From NCBI GenBank assembly GCA_001801995.1, contig MGZB01000028.1, positions 46,095-110,094 of the forward strand: DNA of 64,000 nucleotides. The letters are read 5' to 3'. How positions within the stretch are numbered: the stretch's first letter is position 1; every line of letters starts with the position of its first letter. Source of the stretch: Gammaproteobacteria bacterium RIFOXYD12_FULL_61_37 (GTDB taxonomy: Bacteria > Pseudomonadota > Gammaproteobacteria > Chromatiales > Chromatiaceae). Below, piece after piece: positions 20,003-29,214 of this stretch. The translations under genes and the position numbers were made by a program. The notes below the pieces were generated by a model. It did no database searches. It worked only from the letters and a program-made list of their open reading frames with translations, and was not told the origin of the DNA.

Positions 20003-20398
20003 TCAAACACCACGGGCGCGGTCGAGATAACTGCGCACCATCAGCAGCCCCGCGAAGCCCCACTCCTTCACCACTTCAACGGGGGTCAGGTTGTCGAACG
20101 CCTTATTGCGAGTAGTCATCCAGCGGTAGGCCAGATCCCGGTTTTGCGGGAACAGCAGGCGCAGGTTTTTGTGGATGCCCAGCAAATGGCCCACCCGCTC
20201 GTACTGGTCACGACTGGTGCCAATGGGCTTGCCACTGCGGTAGTTCGACAGTGCCGCCCGATTGCTGGTGGCGATGCCCAACAGCGCGGCCTGATCTTCG
20301 GTGCTCAACTTCCAATGATCGAGCAGGGTCATAACCATCTTGGCCAGGGCGCCACGGTCCTGTGAGGCAGTCACTTCACGCTCGGCAACGGCTCCCAT
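20003..20398 (-). CDS. Xre/MbcA/ParS-type antitoxin
   Basis: A 131-residue antitoxin with an N-terminal helix-turn-helix (about 24-60: [22 protein letters not shown]) and a C-terminal toxin-binding domain (about 75-131: [21 protein letters not shown]), the typical layout of antitoxins that sit on RES toxins and block their active site. AAGGAG lies 6 bases before the ATG at 20398. It probably represses its own promoter through the palindrome at 20457-20471. Confidence 0.9.
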   Translation of the reverse strand: MGAVAEREVTASQDRGALAKMVMTLLDHWKLSTEDQAALLGIATSNRAALSNYRSGKPIGTSRDQYERVGHLLGIHKNLRLLFPQNRDLAYRWMTTRNKAFDNLTPVEVVKEWGFAGLLMVRSYLDRARGV

Positions 20399-20456
20399 GG
20401 TTTGCTCCTTGTATGGGGTTGATCAGTGGCCTCAGTATGGCGTAACGTTTTAAGCA

Positions 20457-20471
20457 AAACAAATATTGTTT
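20457..20471 (-). promoter_or_regulatory. Candidate Xre operator in the toxin-antitoxin promoter
   Basis: AAACAA-ATA-TTGTTT is a 15-bp palindrome in an AT-rich patch 59 bp upstream of the antitoxin start, next to a possible -35 box (TTGATT on the minus strand, 20477-20472). Such palindromes are the usual autoregulatory sites. The remaining gap up to 20640 shows no gene and no clear terminator for the glycan locus. Confidence 0.5.
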
Positions 20472-20640
20472 AATCAATACGCGGGCGCCGCGAACTGCCC
20501 AGGTGCCGAAATTCATGCCGTCGAACCTCAGCGCTCAGAGTGAACCTATCGCGAGGTCTACTCACGAAGGGCCCAATCTGGCAGAAATCATTGAGGACCG
20601 AGAAGCGCAGGTCCACTGGAATCCCCATCGACCGTTCCGC

Positions 20641-22581
20641 TTAACCAGCCAACCCCAACGCCTGCGCCTCGGCCTCCTGCTCCAAATGAACCCAATCAAC
20701 GATTTCGTCACTCGGGGTGTAGCCGGTCACTAGCTTTTCCATCATCAACCGAATGACGCCGACGTCGTTGACGTTGAGCGCCATCTCCAGCGCATTCAGC
20801 TTGTCCTCTAGCTCTGCCCAGGGGATGAACTCCTCGTGGGCTTTCATGATCCTCGAATGAGATGTGGGCTTGGGGTTGTCGCCGATTAGCAGTTCTTCGT
20901 AAAGCTTCTCACCGGGACGCAGACCGGAGATCTCGATTTCGATATCGCCATCGGGGTTTTGTTCGTCTTTTACGGTCAGCCCCGAAAGCTCGATCATGCG
21001 GCGCGCCAAATCCATGATCTTGACCGACTGTCCCATATCCAGCACGAACACGTCTCCCCCCTTGGCCATGGCCCCCGCCTGAATGACCAACTGAGAGGCC
21101 TCGGGAATAGTCATGAAGAAACGGGTGATCTCCGGATGGGTCAAGGTGACCGGTCCACCATCGCGGATCTGCTGACGGAATTTAGGCACCACCGAGCCTG
21201 ACGAACCCAGCACGTTGCCGAATCGCACCATGCTGAATTTGGTACCGGGGTTGGTTGTAGCGAGGGCTTGCAGCACCATTTCAGCCAAGCGCTTGCTTGC
21301 ACCCATGATGTTGGTCGGGCGTACCGCCTTGTCGGTACTGATCAGTACGAAGTCGGACACGCCGTTCTCGGCAGCCGCTTGGGCCGTGTGCAGTGTGCCG
21401 AGCACGTTGTTCTTGACGCCCTCAGCCGGGTTGTGCTCCACCAGCGGCACATGCTTGTAGGCTGCGGCGTGATAGACCGTGTCAGGATGCCAGGTTGACA
21501 TAATCTCGCGCATGCGGTCGTCGTCTTGCACCGAGGCCAGCAAGGGAACGACGACAGTTTCACGTCCGGCGAGCTTTTCTTCGATCTCCTGGTGAATGCC
21601 GTAGAGGGCGAATTCGCTTTGTTCAATCAACAGCAGTTTGCTCGGACCGACGGTGAGGATCTGACGGCAGAGTTCACTACCGATCGAGCCACCTGCGCCT
21701 GTTACCAGCACCACCTTGCCCACGATGTTCTTGGCCAGCAGGATGTGGTTGGGTGCCACGGGTTCGCGGCCCAGCAGATCGTCAATGTCCAGTTCGCGGA
21801 GATCGGAGATGCTGACCTTGCCTTGAGCCAAATCGGTCACGCTGGGCAGTGTGCGCACCGCAACACGAGCACTGCGAATTTGGCTCAGGATCTCGTTGCG
21901 ACGCTTTCGACTGAGGCTGGGCATAGCCAGTAACACGTCACTGATACTCAGGGTCGTGACCAGATTGGCCAGATCAGCGGGGTTGTAAATCGGCTGGCCG
22001 TTCAGCACATGCCCGTGCAGGCGGTCGTCATCATCCAAATAACCGGCCACCTGCATCTCGGGGCTGTTGTTCATCGCTGCGGCCAATTGCCGTCCTGTGC
22101 GTCCGGCACCGTAGATGAGCACCTTGGGGCGGGAAGCGTGCTTGAGAATGCTCTGGTACTGATCGCCAAGCCAAATGCGGGCCAGAGCTCTAGATGCCCC
22201 GACAAAGAGCAGGAGAAGAATTGGCTGGATGATCCCAACGGTGCGAGGGACGTCTTGAATCCCAATTGCCGTGAATACGGACGCGTAGAGCAGGCCATAG
22301 ATGCCGATGGCTCTGGCAACGGCTAGCAAAGCTGGCCATCCGCTGTAGCGGAAGATGGCTCGATACAGCCCCGAGACGACGAAAATTGGCAACGCAACAC
22401 CAATGGCAGTCACGACAGCCAACAATGCATTTCCCGACAAGGCAACAAATTCGCCGAGTCGAAGGTAGTAGGCCAACCAGACCGTCAATACACACAAGGC
22501 TGTATCAACTGCCAAGACAACAAAGCGTTTGGCCCATCGCGGCAACGCCAGCATGGGTAGCGCAAAGTTTCGCAAAAGCAT
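20641..22581 (-). CDS. WbpM/PglF-type membrane UDP-GlcNAc 4,6-dehydratase
   Basis: A 646-residue inner-membrane enzyme. Four membrane helices (about 17-40, 50-72, 85-105, 112-130) are followed by a degenerate Rossmann domain (GAGRTGR, 158-164) and a catalytic SDR domain with GAGGSIGS (295-302). The catalytic region is STDKA (415-419) and MGASK (426-430), with Met where ordinary SDRs have Tyr; this is the hallmark of configuration-retaining dehydratases WbpM and PglF. The product UDP-4-keto-6-deoxy-GlcNAc feeds QuiNAc, FucNAc, bacillosamine or legionaminic acid. It is the last gene of the glycan locus, 24 bp after the sugar transferase. Confidence 0.95.
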   Translation of the reverse strand: MLLRNFALPMLALPRWAKRFVVLAVDTALCVLTVWLAYYLRLGEFVALSGNALLAVVTAIGVALPIFVVSGLYRAIFRYSGWPALLAVARAIGIYGLLYASVFTAIGIQDVPRTVGIIQPILLLLFVGASRALARIWLGDQYQSILKHASRPKVLIYGAGRTGRQLAAAMNNSPEMQVAGYLDDDDRLHGHVLNGQPIYNPADLANLVTTLSISDVLLAMPSLSRKRRNEILSQIRSARVAVRTLPSVTDLAQGKVSISDLRELDIDDLLGREPVAPNHILLAKNIVGKVVLVTGAGGSIGSELCRQILTVGPSKLLLIEQSEFALYGIHQEIEEKLAGRETVVVPLLASVQDDDRMREIMSTWHPDTVYHAAAYKHVPLVEHNPAEGVKNNVLGTLHTAQAAAENGVSDFVLISTDKAVRPTNIMGASKRLAEMVLQALATTNPGTKFSMVRFGNVLGSSGSVVPKFRQQIRDGGPVTLTHPEITRFFMTIPEASQLVIQAGAMAKGGDVFVLDMGQSVKIMDLARRMIELSGLTVKDEQNPDGDIEIEISGLRPGEKLYEELLIGDNPKPTSHSRIMKAHEEFIPWAELEDKLNALEMALNVNDVGVIRLMMEKLVTGYTPSDEIVDWVHLEQEAEAQALGLAG

Positions 22582-22605
22582 TCTTACTCCAGTCTGTTCA
22601 GCTGG

Positions 22606-23181
22606 TTAGTGGGAAACCCCATCCCGACGCAAGACCTTCAACAGCGTCAGCCACAAAATCCATAGGTCAAACGTGATTGACCTCCGTTGGAGGTATTCAG
22701 CATCGAGTTTGACTTTTTCGGGGATTGGCAACTCGTCGCGGCCGTTAATCTGTGCCCAACCCGTAAGTCCGGGCACCAGTTCGTGAACTCCCGCGTCGGT
22801 ACGCAAAGCGATCAGATCACCCTGATTGAAGAGGGCTGGCCGTGGGCCGACAAAGCTCATATCGCCTTTAAGGATGCTCCAAAGCTGCGGTAACTCATCC
22901 AGACTCGATTTGCGAAGAAAAGAACCGATGGGCGTCAGCCATTGATTGGGGTTTTGCAGGAGGTGTGTCGCCATGGCGGGAGTATCAATTCGCATGCTGC
23001 GGAACTTGGGCATTTTGAAGAGCCGGTTGTGTCGCCCGACTCGTGACGACCAGTACAGTGCCGGGCCCCGGGAGGTCGCCCGGACCAGCAGTACGAGCAG
23101 CAGGAAGAGCGGCAGCGACAGTACCAGCGCCAGCAAGGCGACTGCCTTGTCCAGCAACGCCTTGGCAAGCGGGCCTGGCAT
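22606..23181 (-). CDS. PglC-type undecaprenyl-phosphate phosphosugar transferase
   Basis: A 191-residue monotopic transferase that starts glycan assembly by moving a sugar-1-phosphate onto undecaprenyl phosphate. It has the short form (no WcaJ-type multi-helix N terminus): one hydrophobic re-entrant helix (about 8-34), then KFRSMR, the [21 protein letters not shown] core and the [15 protein letters not shown] segment. A longer frame starts at 23241 but overlaps the preceding glycosyltransferase by 53 bp; ATG 23181 lies 7 bp after that gene. The likely sugar is a 6-deoxy-HexNAc supplied by the adjacent dehydratase (inference). Confidence 0.93.
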   Translation of the reverse strand: MPGPLAKALLDKAVALLALVLSLPLFLLLVLLVRATSRGPALYWSSRVGRHNRLFKMPKFRSMRIDTPAMATHLLQNPNQWLTPIGSFLRKSSLDELPQLWSILKGDMSFVGPRPALFNQGDLIALRTDAGVHELVPGLTGWAQINGRDELPIPEKVKLDAEYLQRRSITFDLWILWLTLLKVLRRDGVSH

Positions 23182-23188
23182 ATCGATA

Positions 23189-24328
23189 TCAGGTCCCGAC
23201 CGCAGAAAGCAGCTCGCGGTAAAGGCCAAGGGTCTCGGCAATCACCCGCCCGGAACCGAACTCCGCGGCGGCGATTTCCGCGCCGCGCCTGCCCATTCGC
23301 TCACGCAGTTCGCGATCCCCCACCAGACGCCCCAGCGCCCCGGCCAGTTGCCGAACGTCACGCACCGGTACAAGGAAGCCGTTCTCCCCGTCCCGCACGA
23401 CCTCCCGACAGCCCGGCGTGTCCGTGGTGACGATGGGCAGGCCGGCGGCGGCGGCCTCGATGAGCGACTTGGGCAGGCCCTCCCGATACGAGGGCAGGCA
23501 CATAACATCGATCTCGCCCAGCAGGGCGGCAATATCCTCCCGCCAGCCAAGCCACTCAATGCCCTGCCGGCCATGCCAATCCTTCAGGGTTGCCAGGGAA
23601 ATGGAGGTCGGGTTCATCGGATCGGGCGCGCCAACGAGCAGGAAGCGGGCTGCAACGCCCTGCTGGTGCAACAGGTGTGCCGCGGCAATGAACTCGTTGA
23701 TGCCCTTGTCGCGCAGCATGCGTGCCACCAACGCCACGACGGGAACCGGGTTGGTCCGGACGCATGGCCTGAACCGGTCGAGATCGACGCCAGCGCCTCT
23801 GATAAGGACTGCGTCATCAGCTCTGACGGCTCCCCACTGGACGAAATTCTTCAGGTCGTCGCGGTTCTCGAAGACCACCCGGCTGCGACGAGGGTTCGCC
23901 AGAAGCCGGTAGGCGACCCGCACGAAGGGCCGCAGCAGGCGGGCACAAAGATCGCCGGACGAGAAGATGTAGCCCATGCCCACCGGCGCGTTGACAATCG
24001 CAGGTACGCCGGTCAGCAAGGCTGCTGACGTACCGTAAAGAATCGGCTTCGGAGACACCTGATGGACAATGTCAGGCCGTTCACGGCGATACAGCGCGAT
24101 GATCTCCCTCAGTTGCCTGAGTTCGATCAGGGGATGTATGCTGCGCCGCTCGAATTCCAGCCCGATGAAGCGAAGTCCCGCGCGCCGGATGCGCTCGCTG
24201 TGGCTTCTCTCGCGGGCGACGATCACTACTTCGTAGCCAGCTGCCTGTGCCTCAACGGCCCGCTCGATGAAGTGGGAACAGAAGAACCAGTCCTCGGTCA
24301 GCAAGTACAGGATTTTTATCCGCGCCAT
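23189..24328 (-). CDS. Glycosyltransferase family 4, PglA-like
   Basis: A 379-residue GT-B retaining glycosyltransferase. The C-terminal domain has the E-x7-E nucleotide-sugar motif in EGLPKSLIEAAAAGLP. The N terminus (KILYLLTEDWFFCSHF) and FERRSIHP resemble enzymes that add the second sugar to an undecaprenyl-diphosphate-linked 6-deoxy sugar. It directly precedes the PglC-type transferase, which fits an early step in assembly. The start overlaps the upstream gene by 13 bp. Confidence 0.9.
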   Translation of the reverse strand: MARIKILYLLTEDWFFCSHFIERAVEAQAAGYEVVIVARERSHSERIRRAGLRFIGLEFERRSIHPLIELRQLREIIALYRRERPDIVHQVSPKPILYGTSAALLTGVPAIVNAPVGMGYIFSSGDLCARLLRPFVRVAYRLLANPRRSRVVFENRDDLKNFVQWGAVRADDAVLIRGAGVDLDRFRPCVRTNPVPVVALVARMLRDKGINEFIAAAHLLHQQGVAARFLLVGAPDPMNPTSISLATLKDWHGRQGIEWLGWREDIAALLGEIDVMCLPSYREGLPKSLIEAAAAGLPIVTTDTPGCREVVRDGENGFLVPVRDVRQLAGALGRLVGDRELRERMGRRGAEIAAAEFGSGRVIAETLGLYRELLSAVGT

Positions 24329-25188
24329 GGCTGTAGGTCAGCGGTCCGCCGCGCTGCTGAGCGCTGCCTTTGCCACTTGAAAAGAAATGAGAATGCCGGC
24401 ACCGGCAGGAGTCGGTGCGCCACCATCCAGGCCAGGTGAAATACCAGCGGATAGTCTGAAGGCCTGGACGACCACTCGCGATTTAGGCGCAACAGGCTTC
24501 GCCAGCGGTAGGTTTCGGCATGACGGGCCTGGATCTGCGACCACAGGGTGCCATGCAGGCGGTTGGACTTGGAGATCAGCATGCCACTGCTGCTGACACG
24601 GTAGTGGAACATGGTCTGTGGCACCCGCAGCCCGAAATAGCCGAGCGTCCCCAACCTGATGTTGAACTCCCAGTCCTCGTAGCCCTGGCGCATGGTCTCG
24701 TCGTACCCGCCCGCCTCGACCCACAGCCGCCTGGGCATCAGCAGGCAGTAGGGCAATTGGTTCAGTGAGAGCTGTTCGAAGAAGTTGTAGGATTTCCGCA
24801 AGACTTCTGAAGCTTCCCCTTCGAGTTGGGTGTCACAGTAGGCGAATCCGGAATGTGCAGTGGACTCGATTGCCTGCATGAATACTGCAATCGCTTCGGG
24901 TTCGATCCAGTCGTCGGCGTCAAGGGGCAGCACGTATTCGCCACGGGCGGCGCGAAAGCCTGCATTGCGTGCTGCCGGCAGCCCGGAGTTGGGCTGCCGT
25001 AGCACGGTGACGCCCTTCAGGGCGGCCAGAACCTCAAGGGTCATCGGGTCGGTAGAGCCATCGTCGATGACGATAATTTCCAGGTTCGGCCAGGTTTGCG
25101 CCTTGGCCGAGGCAACCGTCTGCCCGAGGGTGGCACCGCTGTTGTAGCAGGGAATGATGATGCTGACGAGTTCCATGGCCTGATTCAT
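24316..25188 (-). CDS. Glycosyltransferase family 2
   Basis: A 290-residue inverting GT-A glycosyltransferase. The N-terminal domain has VSIIIPCYNSGATL, IDDGSTD and the metal-binding DXD in LPLDADDW, then EDWEF near 180 for the acceptor site. The ATG at 25188 shares ATGA with the stop of the upstream methyltransferase gene and is preferred over an in-frame codon at 25221. The acceptor and donor sugars cannot be read from the sequence. Confidence 0.9.
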   Translation of the reverse strand: MNQAMELVSIIIPCYNSGATLGQTVASAKAQTWPNLEIIVIDDGSTDPMTLEVLAALKGVTVLRQPNSGLPAARNAGFRAARGEYVLPLDADDWIEPEAIAVFMQAIESTAHSGFAYCDTQLEGEASEVLRKSYNFFEQLSLNQLPYCLLMPRRLWVEAGGYDETMRQGYEDWEFNIRLGTLGYFGLRVPQTMFHYRVSSSGMLISKSNRLHGTLWSQIQARHAETYRWRSLLRLNREWSSRPSDYPLVFHLAWMVAHRLLPVPAFSFLFKWQRQRSAARRTADLQPWRG

Positions 25189-25940
25189 GGCAGGCGGCAG
25201 TCTGCCCATATCTCGCCCCAAAGAGTGACAACCTCCTTCGCACGGAGACCGGCCGCTGCAAGTTCGTCATGGAACTCCGCAAGGCGGTGTTCGATCTTGT
25301 GGTCGTCATCGGAAAAATAGCTGAGGCCGAGTTCCTGGCGGAGCGGCATTTGCCAGTCCCGCTCGAACAGGGGTACCCGGATCAGGATGCGCGATGCGCC
25401 TGTGACACGCACGAGGTCGCGCAGGAAGCGGGCCCGCTCGGAGATGTGCTCCAGCACGTTGGATAGCACGACGGCATCCCAGGCGCCGGGCGGAACTTCG
25501 CGCGTGGCGTCGCCCGTCAGGAAACGGAGATTCGGCGGATTCACCGATGCCTGTGCCTGGGCTAGGCGCGGCTCGTTCAGGTCCATGCCCACCACCGTGC
25601 AGCGCGGGCGCTCGCGGGCAATGCTGCGTGCTACGGCCCCGTAGCCGCAGCCGACGTCCAGCACCCGTTCGCCATCTTCGATCCGGTCGATGAAAAACCA
25701 GTGGTAGCGGGTGAGGCGATGCTTGGGATGCTCGCCGCCCCCGTAGGCCATGGCGCGCTCGTTGATGATCCATTCGAGCCGGTCCTTGAGCACCAGCAAA
25801 CGTCGCAATCCGGCAGCCGCATCACGGTTGCGCGAATCGAGGACTAGAAAGCCGGTCAGCAGCCCGGTGCGCAGGCGGGCCGGAACGAGCCGCCAGAACC
25901 AGGACAGCAGGTTCGCCAGTTGTAGGAGGAGGGATTTCAA
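25185..25940 (-). CDS. Class I SAM-dependent methyltransferase
   Basis: A 251-residue methyltransferase with SAM-binding motif I VLDVGCGYGAVA (about 92-103), the acidic residue at the end of strand 2 (VGMDLNEP), and VVLSNVLEHI as motif IV/post-motif. The N-terminal 25 residues are hydrophobic and basic and may contact the membrane. Within this glycan locus it most likely O-methylates a sugar of the growing glycan. It overlaps both neighbours by 4 nt. Confidence 0.87.
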   Translation of the reverse strand: MKSLLLQLANLLSWFWRLVPARLRTGLLTGFLVLDSRNRDAAAGLRRLLVLKDRLEWIINERAMAYGGGEHPKHRLTRYHWFFIDRIEDGERVLDVGCGYGAVARSIARERPRCTVVGMDLNEPRLAQAQASVNPPNLRFLTGDATREVPPGAWDAVVLSNVLEHISERARFLRDLVRVTGASRILIRVPLFERDWQMPLRQELGLSYFSDDDHKIEHRLAEFHDELAAAGLRAKEVVTLWGEIWADCRLP

Positions 25941-27052
25941 CGTCGCGTGTCCAGAAGTTGCCGAAAGACCTCTCGATGGCGGTCAATCCAGTGGGTGATT
26001 TCAAACTCAGCCTCGGCGCGACGCCTCGCCGCCAGCCCCATGGCCTTCGATAGGCGGGCGACTTCCACCATGCCTGCGCCGATTGCCTCCGGGCTCGGCG
26101 TGTGCATTGTATCGTCCCAGCTTTCAGGGACGGCCAGGCCGATGCCGGCTTCCGGTCCGACCTGCTCGGGCACGCCGCCGCTGGCCGAGTACAGCACCGG
26201 CAACCCACAGGCCATGGCCTCCAGGACCGTGTTCGGACAGGGGTCGAGATACTTGGTCATCACATAGGCGTCGGCAGACTGGTAGATGGCTGGCGCCGTC
26301 GCTTGCGTATACGGGCCGCAGAAATCCACTTGCGCCGAAAGGGCCAGCCGGTCGGCCAGCTGCCGGCTCGCCGTCAGCGCGGAATCCGCGATCCAGCCGG
26401 CAACCAGTAGGCGACAGTCCAGTCCGGCATCTCGCGCGGCGCGCAGACCGGCGATCGAGCTTTCCACACGATAGGCCATGTGCGCGTCGATCCTCCCAGT
26501 CAGGAGGAAGGTGAAGGGGTGGTCAGGATGCACCCCAGCCGGCCGGAAGCGATGCTGGGTATCGATGGCATTGAAGAGGATTCCCCCGGGCCCTTCGCGC
26601 CTGCCGAGGAAGCGGTCGGCCGCACGCCGACAGAAGTCGCTTTGCCAGAACACGTAGTCGGCGCGGTGGTAGGCCGTCGCCATGAAGCCGTTCATCTTAC
26701 GCCAGTCACCGCCAAACCAGCCCGGATAGAAGACGCCGTTCTGGTTCAGGACGACCGGGATGCGCCGCATCTTCAGCCAGTCGATGGCGACGGCGGAAAG
26801 ATAGGGCGCGTTCGAAAGGAGATAGGCAACGTTGTACTGCCAGCGGCTCGTGGGAAAGAATTCGGACAGCCGCTTGATCTTGACCTGTGGCCCACCAAGA
26901 TCACCGCCGTGCGCGCCGCCATAGAAAAGACGGATCGGGCCGCGCCGGCCCGCGGTCAGTGTGGACGCCAGCACGCCGGCCGTCTGCGCGGCCCGCCAGC
27001 CAGCCCGTAGCAGACCTTTGCCTGGAGGCTCCCTGCGCAAGGAATCATTCAT
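25937..27052 (-). CDS. Glycosyltransferase family 4
   Basis: A 371-residue GT-B transferase. The donor-binding C-terminal half carries FTFLLTGRIDAH and PCPNTVLEAMACGLPVLYSASGG, the family's E-x7-E region. The N-terminal half is less conserved. The ATG at 27052 forms an ATGA overlap with the upstream gene stop and is preferred over an in-frame codon at 27085. Substrates are unknown. Confidence 0.87.
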   Translation of the reverse strand: MNDSLRREPPGKGLLRAGWRAAQTAGVLASTLTAGRRGPIRLFYGGAHGGDLGGPQVKIKRLSEFFPTSRWQYNVAYLLSNAPYLSAVAIDWLKMRRIPVVLNQNGVFYPGWFGGDWRKMNGFMATAYHRADYVFWQSDFCRRAADRFLGRREGPGGILFNAIDTQHRFRPAGVHPDHPFTFLLTGRIDAHMAYRVESSIAGLRAARDAGLDCRLLVAGWIADSALTASRQLADRLALSAQVDFCGPYTQATAPAIYQSADAYVMTKYLDPCPNTVLEAMACGLPVLYSASGGVPEQVGPEAGIGLAVPESWDDTMHTPSPEAIGAGMVEVARLSKAMGLAARRRAEAEFEITHWIDRHREVFRQLLDTRR

Positions 27053-28167
27053 TGTCGAATCAGGTGCTGATAAACCTGTTCCCAATGGCTACGCCCCACC
27101 ACCGACCAGTCGGCGACCTTCACCGCAGACCCGGCGACCTGCTTCAAACGCGATGCTTCATCGGGTGACATGGACAACAGCTGGCCGGCCTTCAGGGCAA
27201 GTTCCTCGCCACTAAAGCCGTTTACCAGCCCACCGGATACACCATCGACGATCAGGTCCGGTCCCATGCCGACGCTGGTGGAGACTACCGGCACGGCACT
27301 GGCCATGCTTTCCATCAGCCCCATCGGTCCGCCCTCCTCCCGTGAGGACACCACGTAGAGGTCGAGCGCGTGGTAGCAGGTCAACAGGTCCAGGTGGCTC
27401 CGGGCGAATGTATGGACGAACGGTATCCCAGCCCGCTCCAGCCCCTGCTTGACGTAGCCCCGGGCTGGGCCGGTCAGGAAGGCCATGACCGGGATACCCG
27501 CCGCCTTCATTGCCCGCATGGCATCGACATAGATGTCGGGCCCCTTGATCAGCTTCGGGGCCATGCCATCGCCCCAGCCCATGCCGTCCTTCTGGAAGGA
27601 GCCGACCACCACCGCGCCGCACGGGATGCCGAACCGCAGCCGTACGGCCGTGCGCTGCTCGGGCGTCGGCGGCACGAATGCACGGGTGTCGACACCGATG
27701 GGGATGCGTACGAGCTTCTCCCGTGGCACGCCCCACTCGAGCAATCGATTCTCGATCAGCCCAGCCGCGGTGACCACCGCGGACAAACGCGGCACGCTGG
27801 CAAGGAAGCGGTCGATATGCCGGCCAACCTCGGCGCCATCCTCGGGCTTGCCGTGGAAGAAACTGGTCACATAGCGGTTACGGCGCGACAGCAGGTGGCC
27901 CCAGGCCAGCCACATGTATTGCGAGCCGAAGTGCACGACACGGCTGACGATACGCTGCGGCTGGATGGTCGTCTCGACCGTATCTGGCCGGAGCAGGTTG
28001 ATCTCGTCACGGATGTGCTCGCCGACCCAGCGGATGGCCCAGTCGGCATTTTCGATGACAAACTGAACCGGCGTGTGCAGACCGGAGTACAGGCCGGTTG
28101 CTCCGGCCAGTCGCCAGGGGAAGCACCGTGCCCCCATGTAGGTCTGACGCAAAACGGTTTTCAGCAA
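27049..28167 (-). CDS. Glycosyltransferase family 4
   Basis: A 372-residue GT-B transferase. The signature region is SSREEGGPMGLMESMASAVP with the paired glutamates, followed by TSVGMGPDLI. VTSFFHGKPEDG in the N-terminal domain resembles the acceptor side of related enzymes, and RIPIGVDTRAF is the usual interdomain hinge sequence. It overlaps the GDP-mannose-dehydratase-like gene by 7 nt and the next gene by 4 nt. Substrates are unknown. Confidence 0.87.
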   Translation of the reverse strand: MLKTVLRQTYMGARCFPWRLAGATGLYSGLHTPVQFVIENADWAIRWVGEHIRDEINLLRPDTVETTIQPQRIVSRVVHFGSQYMWLAWGHLLSRRNRYVTSFFHGKPEDGAEVGRHIDRFLASVPRLSAVVTAAGLIENRLLEWGVPREKLVRIPIGVDTRAFVPPTPEQRTAVRLRFGIPCGAVVVGSFQKDGMGWGDGMAPKLIKGPDIYVDAMRAMKAAGIPVMAFLTGPARGYVKQGLERAGIPFVHTFARSHLDLLTCYHALDLYVVSSREEGGPMGLMESMASAVPVVSTSVGMGPDLIVDGVSGGLVNGFSGEELALKAGQLLSMSPDEASRLKQVAGSAVKVADWSVVGRSHWEQVYQHLIRQ

Positions 28168-29156
28168 AGCAGTTCCTCCACCGACAGTCCTTGCAGCCGC
28201 CTCATTTCGCCCGTGGCCATACGAGCAGCCACTTCCTCTGCTGTCGTGCGTGCGGTCCAGGCCAGCAACCTCGCTGCTTTGTCCGGCCGGCCACAGCCGC
28301 TACGAATCTCGGAAGGCCGGAACAACGACTTGTCCTGCCGCACGTGCTTGCGCCAATCGAGCCTGAGTGACGCGAAGCATTTTTCGACGAAACTCTGCAG
28401 GCTGATATGCCTACCGGTCGCAATAACAAAATCATCGGGCTCGGGCTGTTGCAGCATCGCCCACATGGCGTCGACATACTCGGGGGCCCATCCCCAATCG
28501 CGCTCGATGGACAGATCGCCGACCGTCAGCGTCTCCGTGCTGCCCAGCGCAATCCGCGCGGCCGCCATCGCCACCTTGCGGGTAACGAAGCAGGCGGGAC
28601 GCAACATCGACTCGTGGTTGAACAGGATGCCGGAGCAGGCGAAAAGCGAGTAGCTGTCGCGGTAGTTGGCCACCTCCCAGTACGCCGTCGACTTGGCGAC
28701 TCCGTAAGGACTCCGCGGCCGAAAGGGCGTGCGCTCGTCGGCCGCTACGCCGCCCGTATCGCCAAAGCATTCGGACGAGCCGGCGTTATAGAAGCGTACG
28801 GGATGGCCGAGGAAGCGGATCGACTCGAGCACGTTGAGCGTTGCCGTTGCAATGCTTTCCAGTGTTTCGACCGGCTGCTGGAACGACAGTCCCACGGAAC
28901 TCTGCCCCGACAAGTTGTAGATCTCGTCCGGATCGACCTTGGCGATCAACTGCAGGGTGCTGCGAAAGTCCGTAAGCGCTGCGGAATGGACGGCAACCCG
29001 GTCGCGGACGCCCAATGCGACCAAAGATGAAAAAGACGACATCTCGGCGTCCCGCGATGTACCGTGCACCGCATATCCCTTGTTGAGCAGCAGGCGCGCT
29101 AGGTAGGCACCATCCTGGCCGGAAACGCCGAATATCAAGGCCGACTTCTGGCTCAT
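28161..29156 (-). CDS. GDP-mannose 4,6-dehydratase-like SDR (second copy)
   Basis: A 331-residue extended SDR. The NAD(P) loop is [12 protein letters not shown] (about 9-20), the catalytic set is SSE (GSSECFG) with YGVAK, and NLSGQSSVGLSFQQP matches the Gmd family. It is shorter than the canonical gmd at 58815-59903 and diverged in the first third (no RRTS motif after the nucleotide loop). It could make GDP-4-keto-6-deoxymannose for rhamnose or another 6-deoxyhexose, or act on a different nucleotide sugar. Confidence 0.82.
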   Translation of the reverse strand: MSQKSALIFGVSGQDGAYLARLLLNKGYAVHGTSRDAEMSSFSSLVALGVRDRVAVHSAALTDFRSTLQLIAKVDPDEIYNLSGQSSVGLSFQQPVETLESIATATLNVLESIRFLGHPVRFYNAGSSECFGDTGGVAADERTPFRPRSPYGVAKSTAYWEVANYRDSYSLFACSGILFNHESMLRPACFVTRKVAMAAARIALGSTETLTVGDLSIERDWGWAPEYVDAMWAMLQQPEPDDFVIATGRHISLQSFVEKCFASLRLDWRKHVRQDKSLFRPSEIRSGCGRPDKAARLLAWTARTTAEEVAARMATGEMRRLQGLSVEELLC

Positions 29157-29214
29157 GTCGATTCTCCGGTAAACGGGACTCCGGGCAGCAACGGTGCATG
29201 CGTCCTTGCCACGG

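Noticed and set aside
27370..28653. 427-codon plus-strand frame
   Set aside because: Runs antisense across two overlapping genes with clear family motifs.
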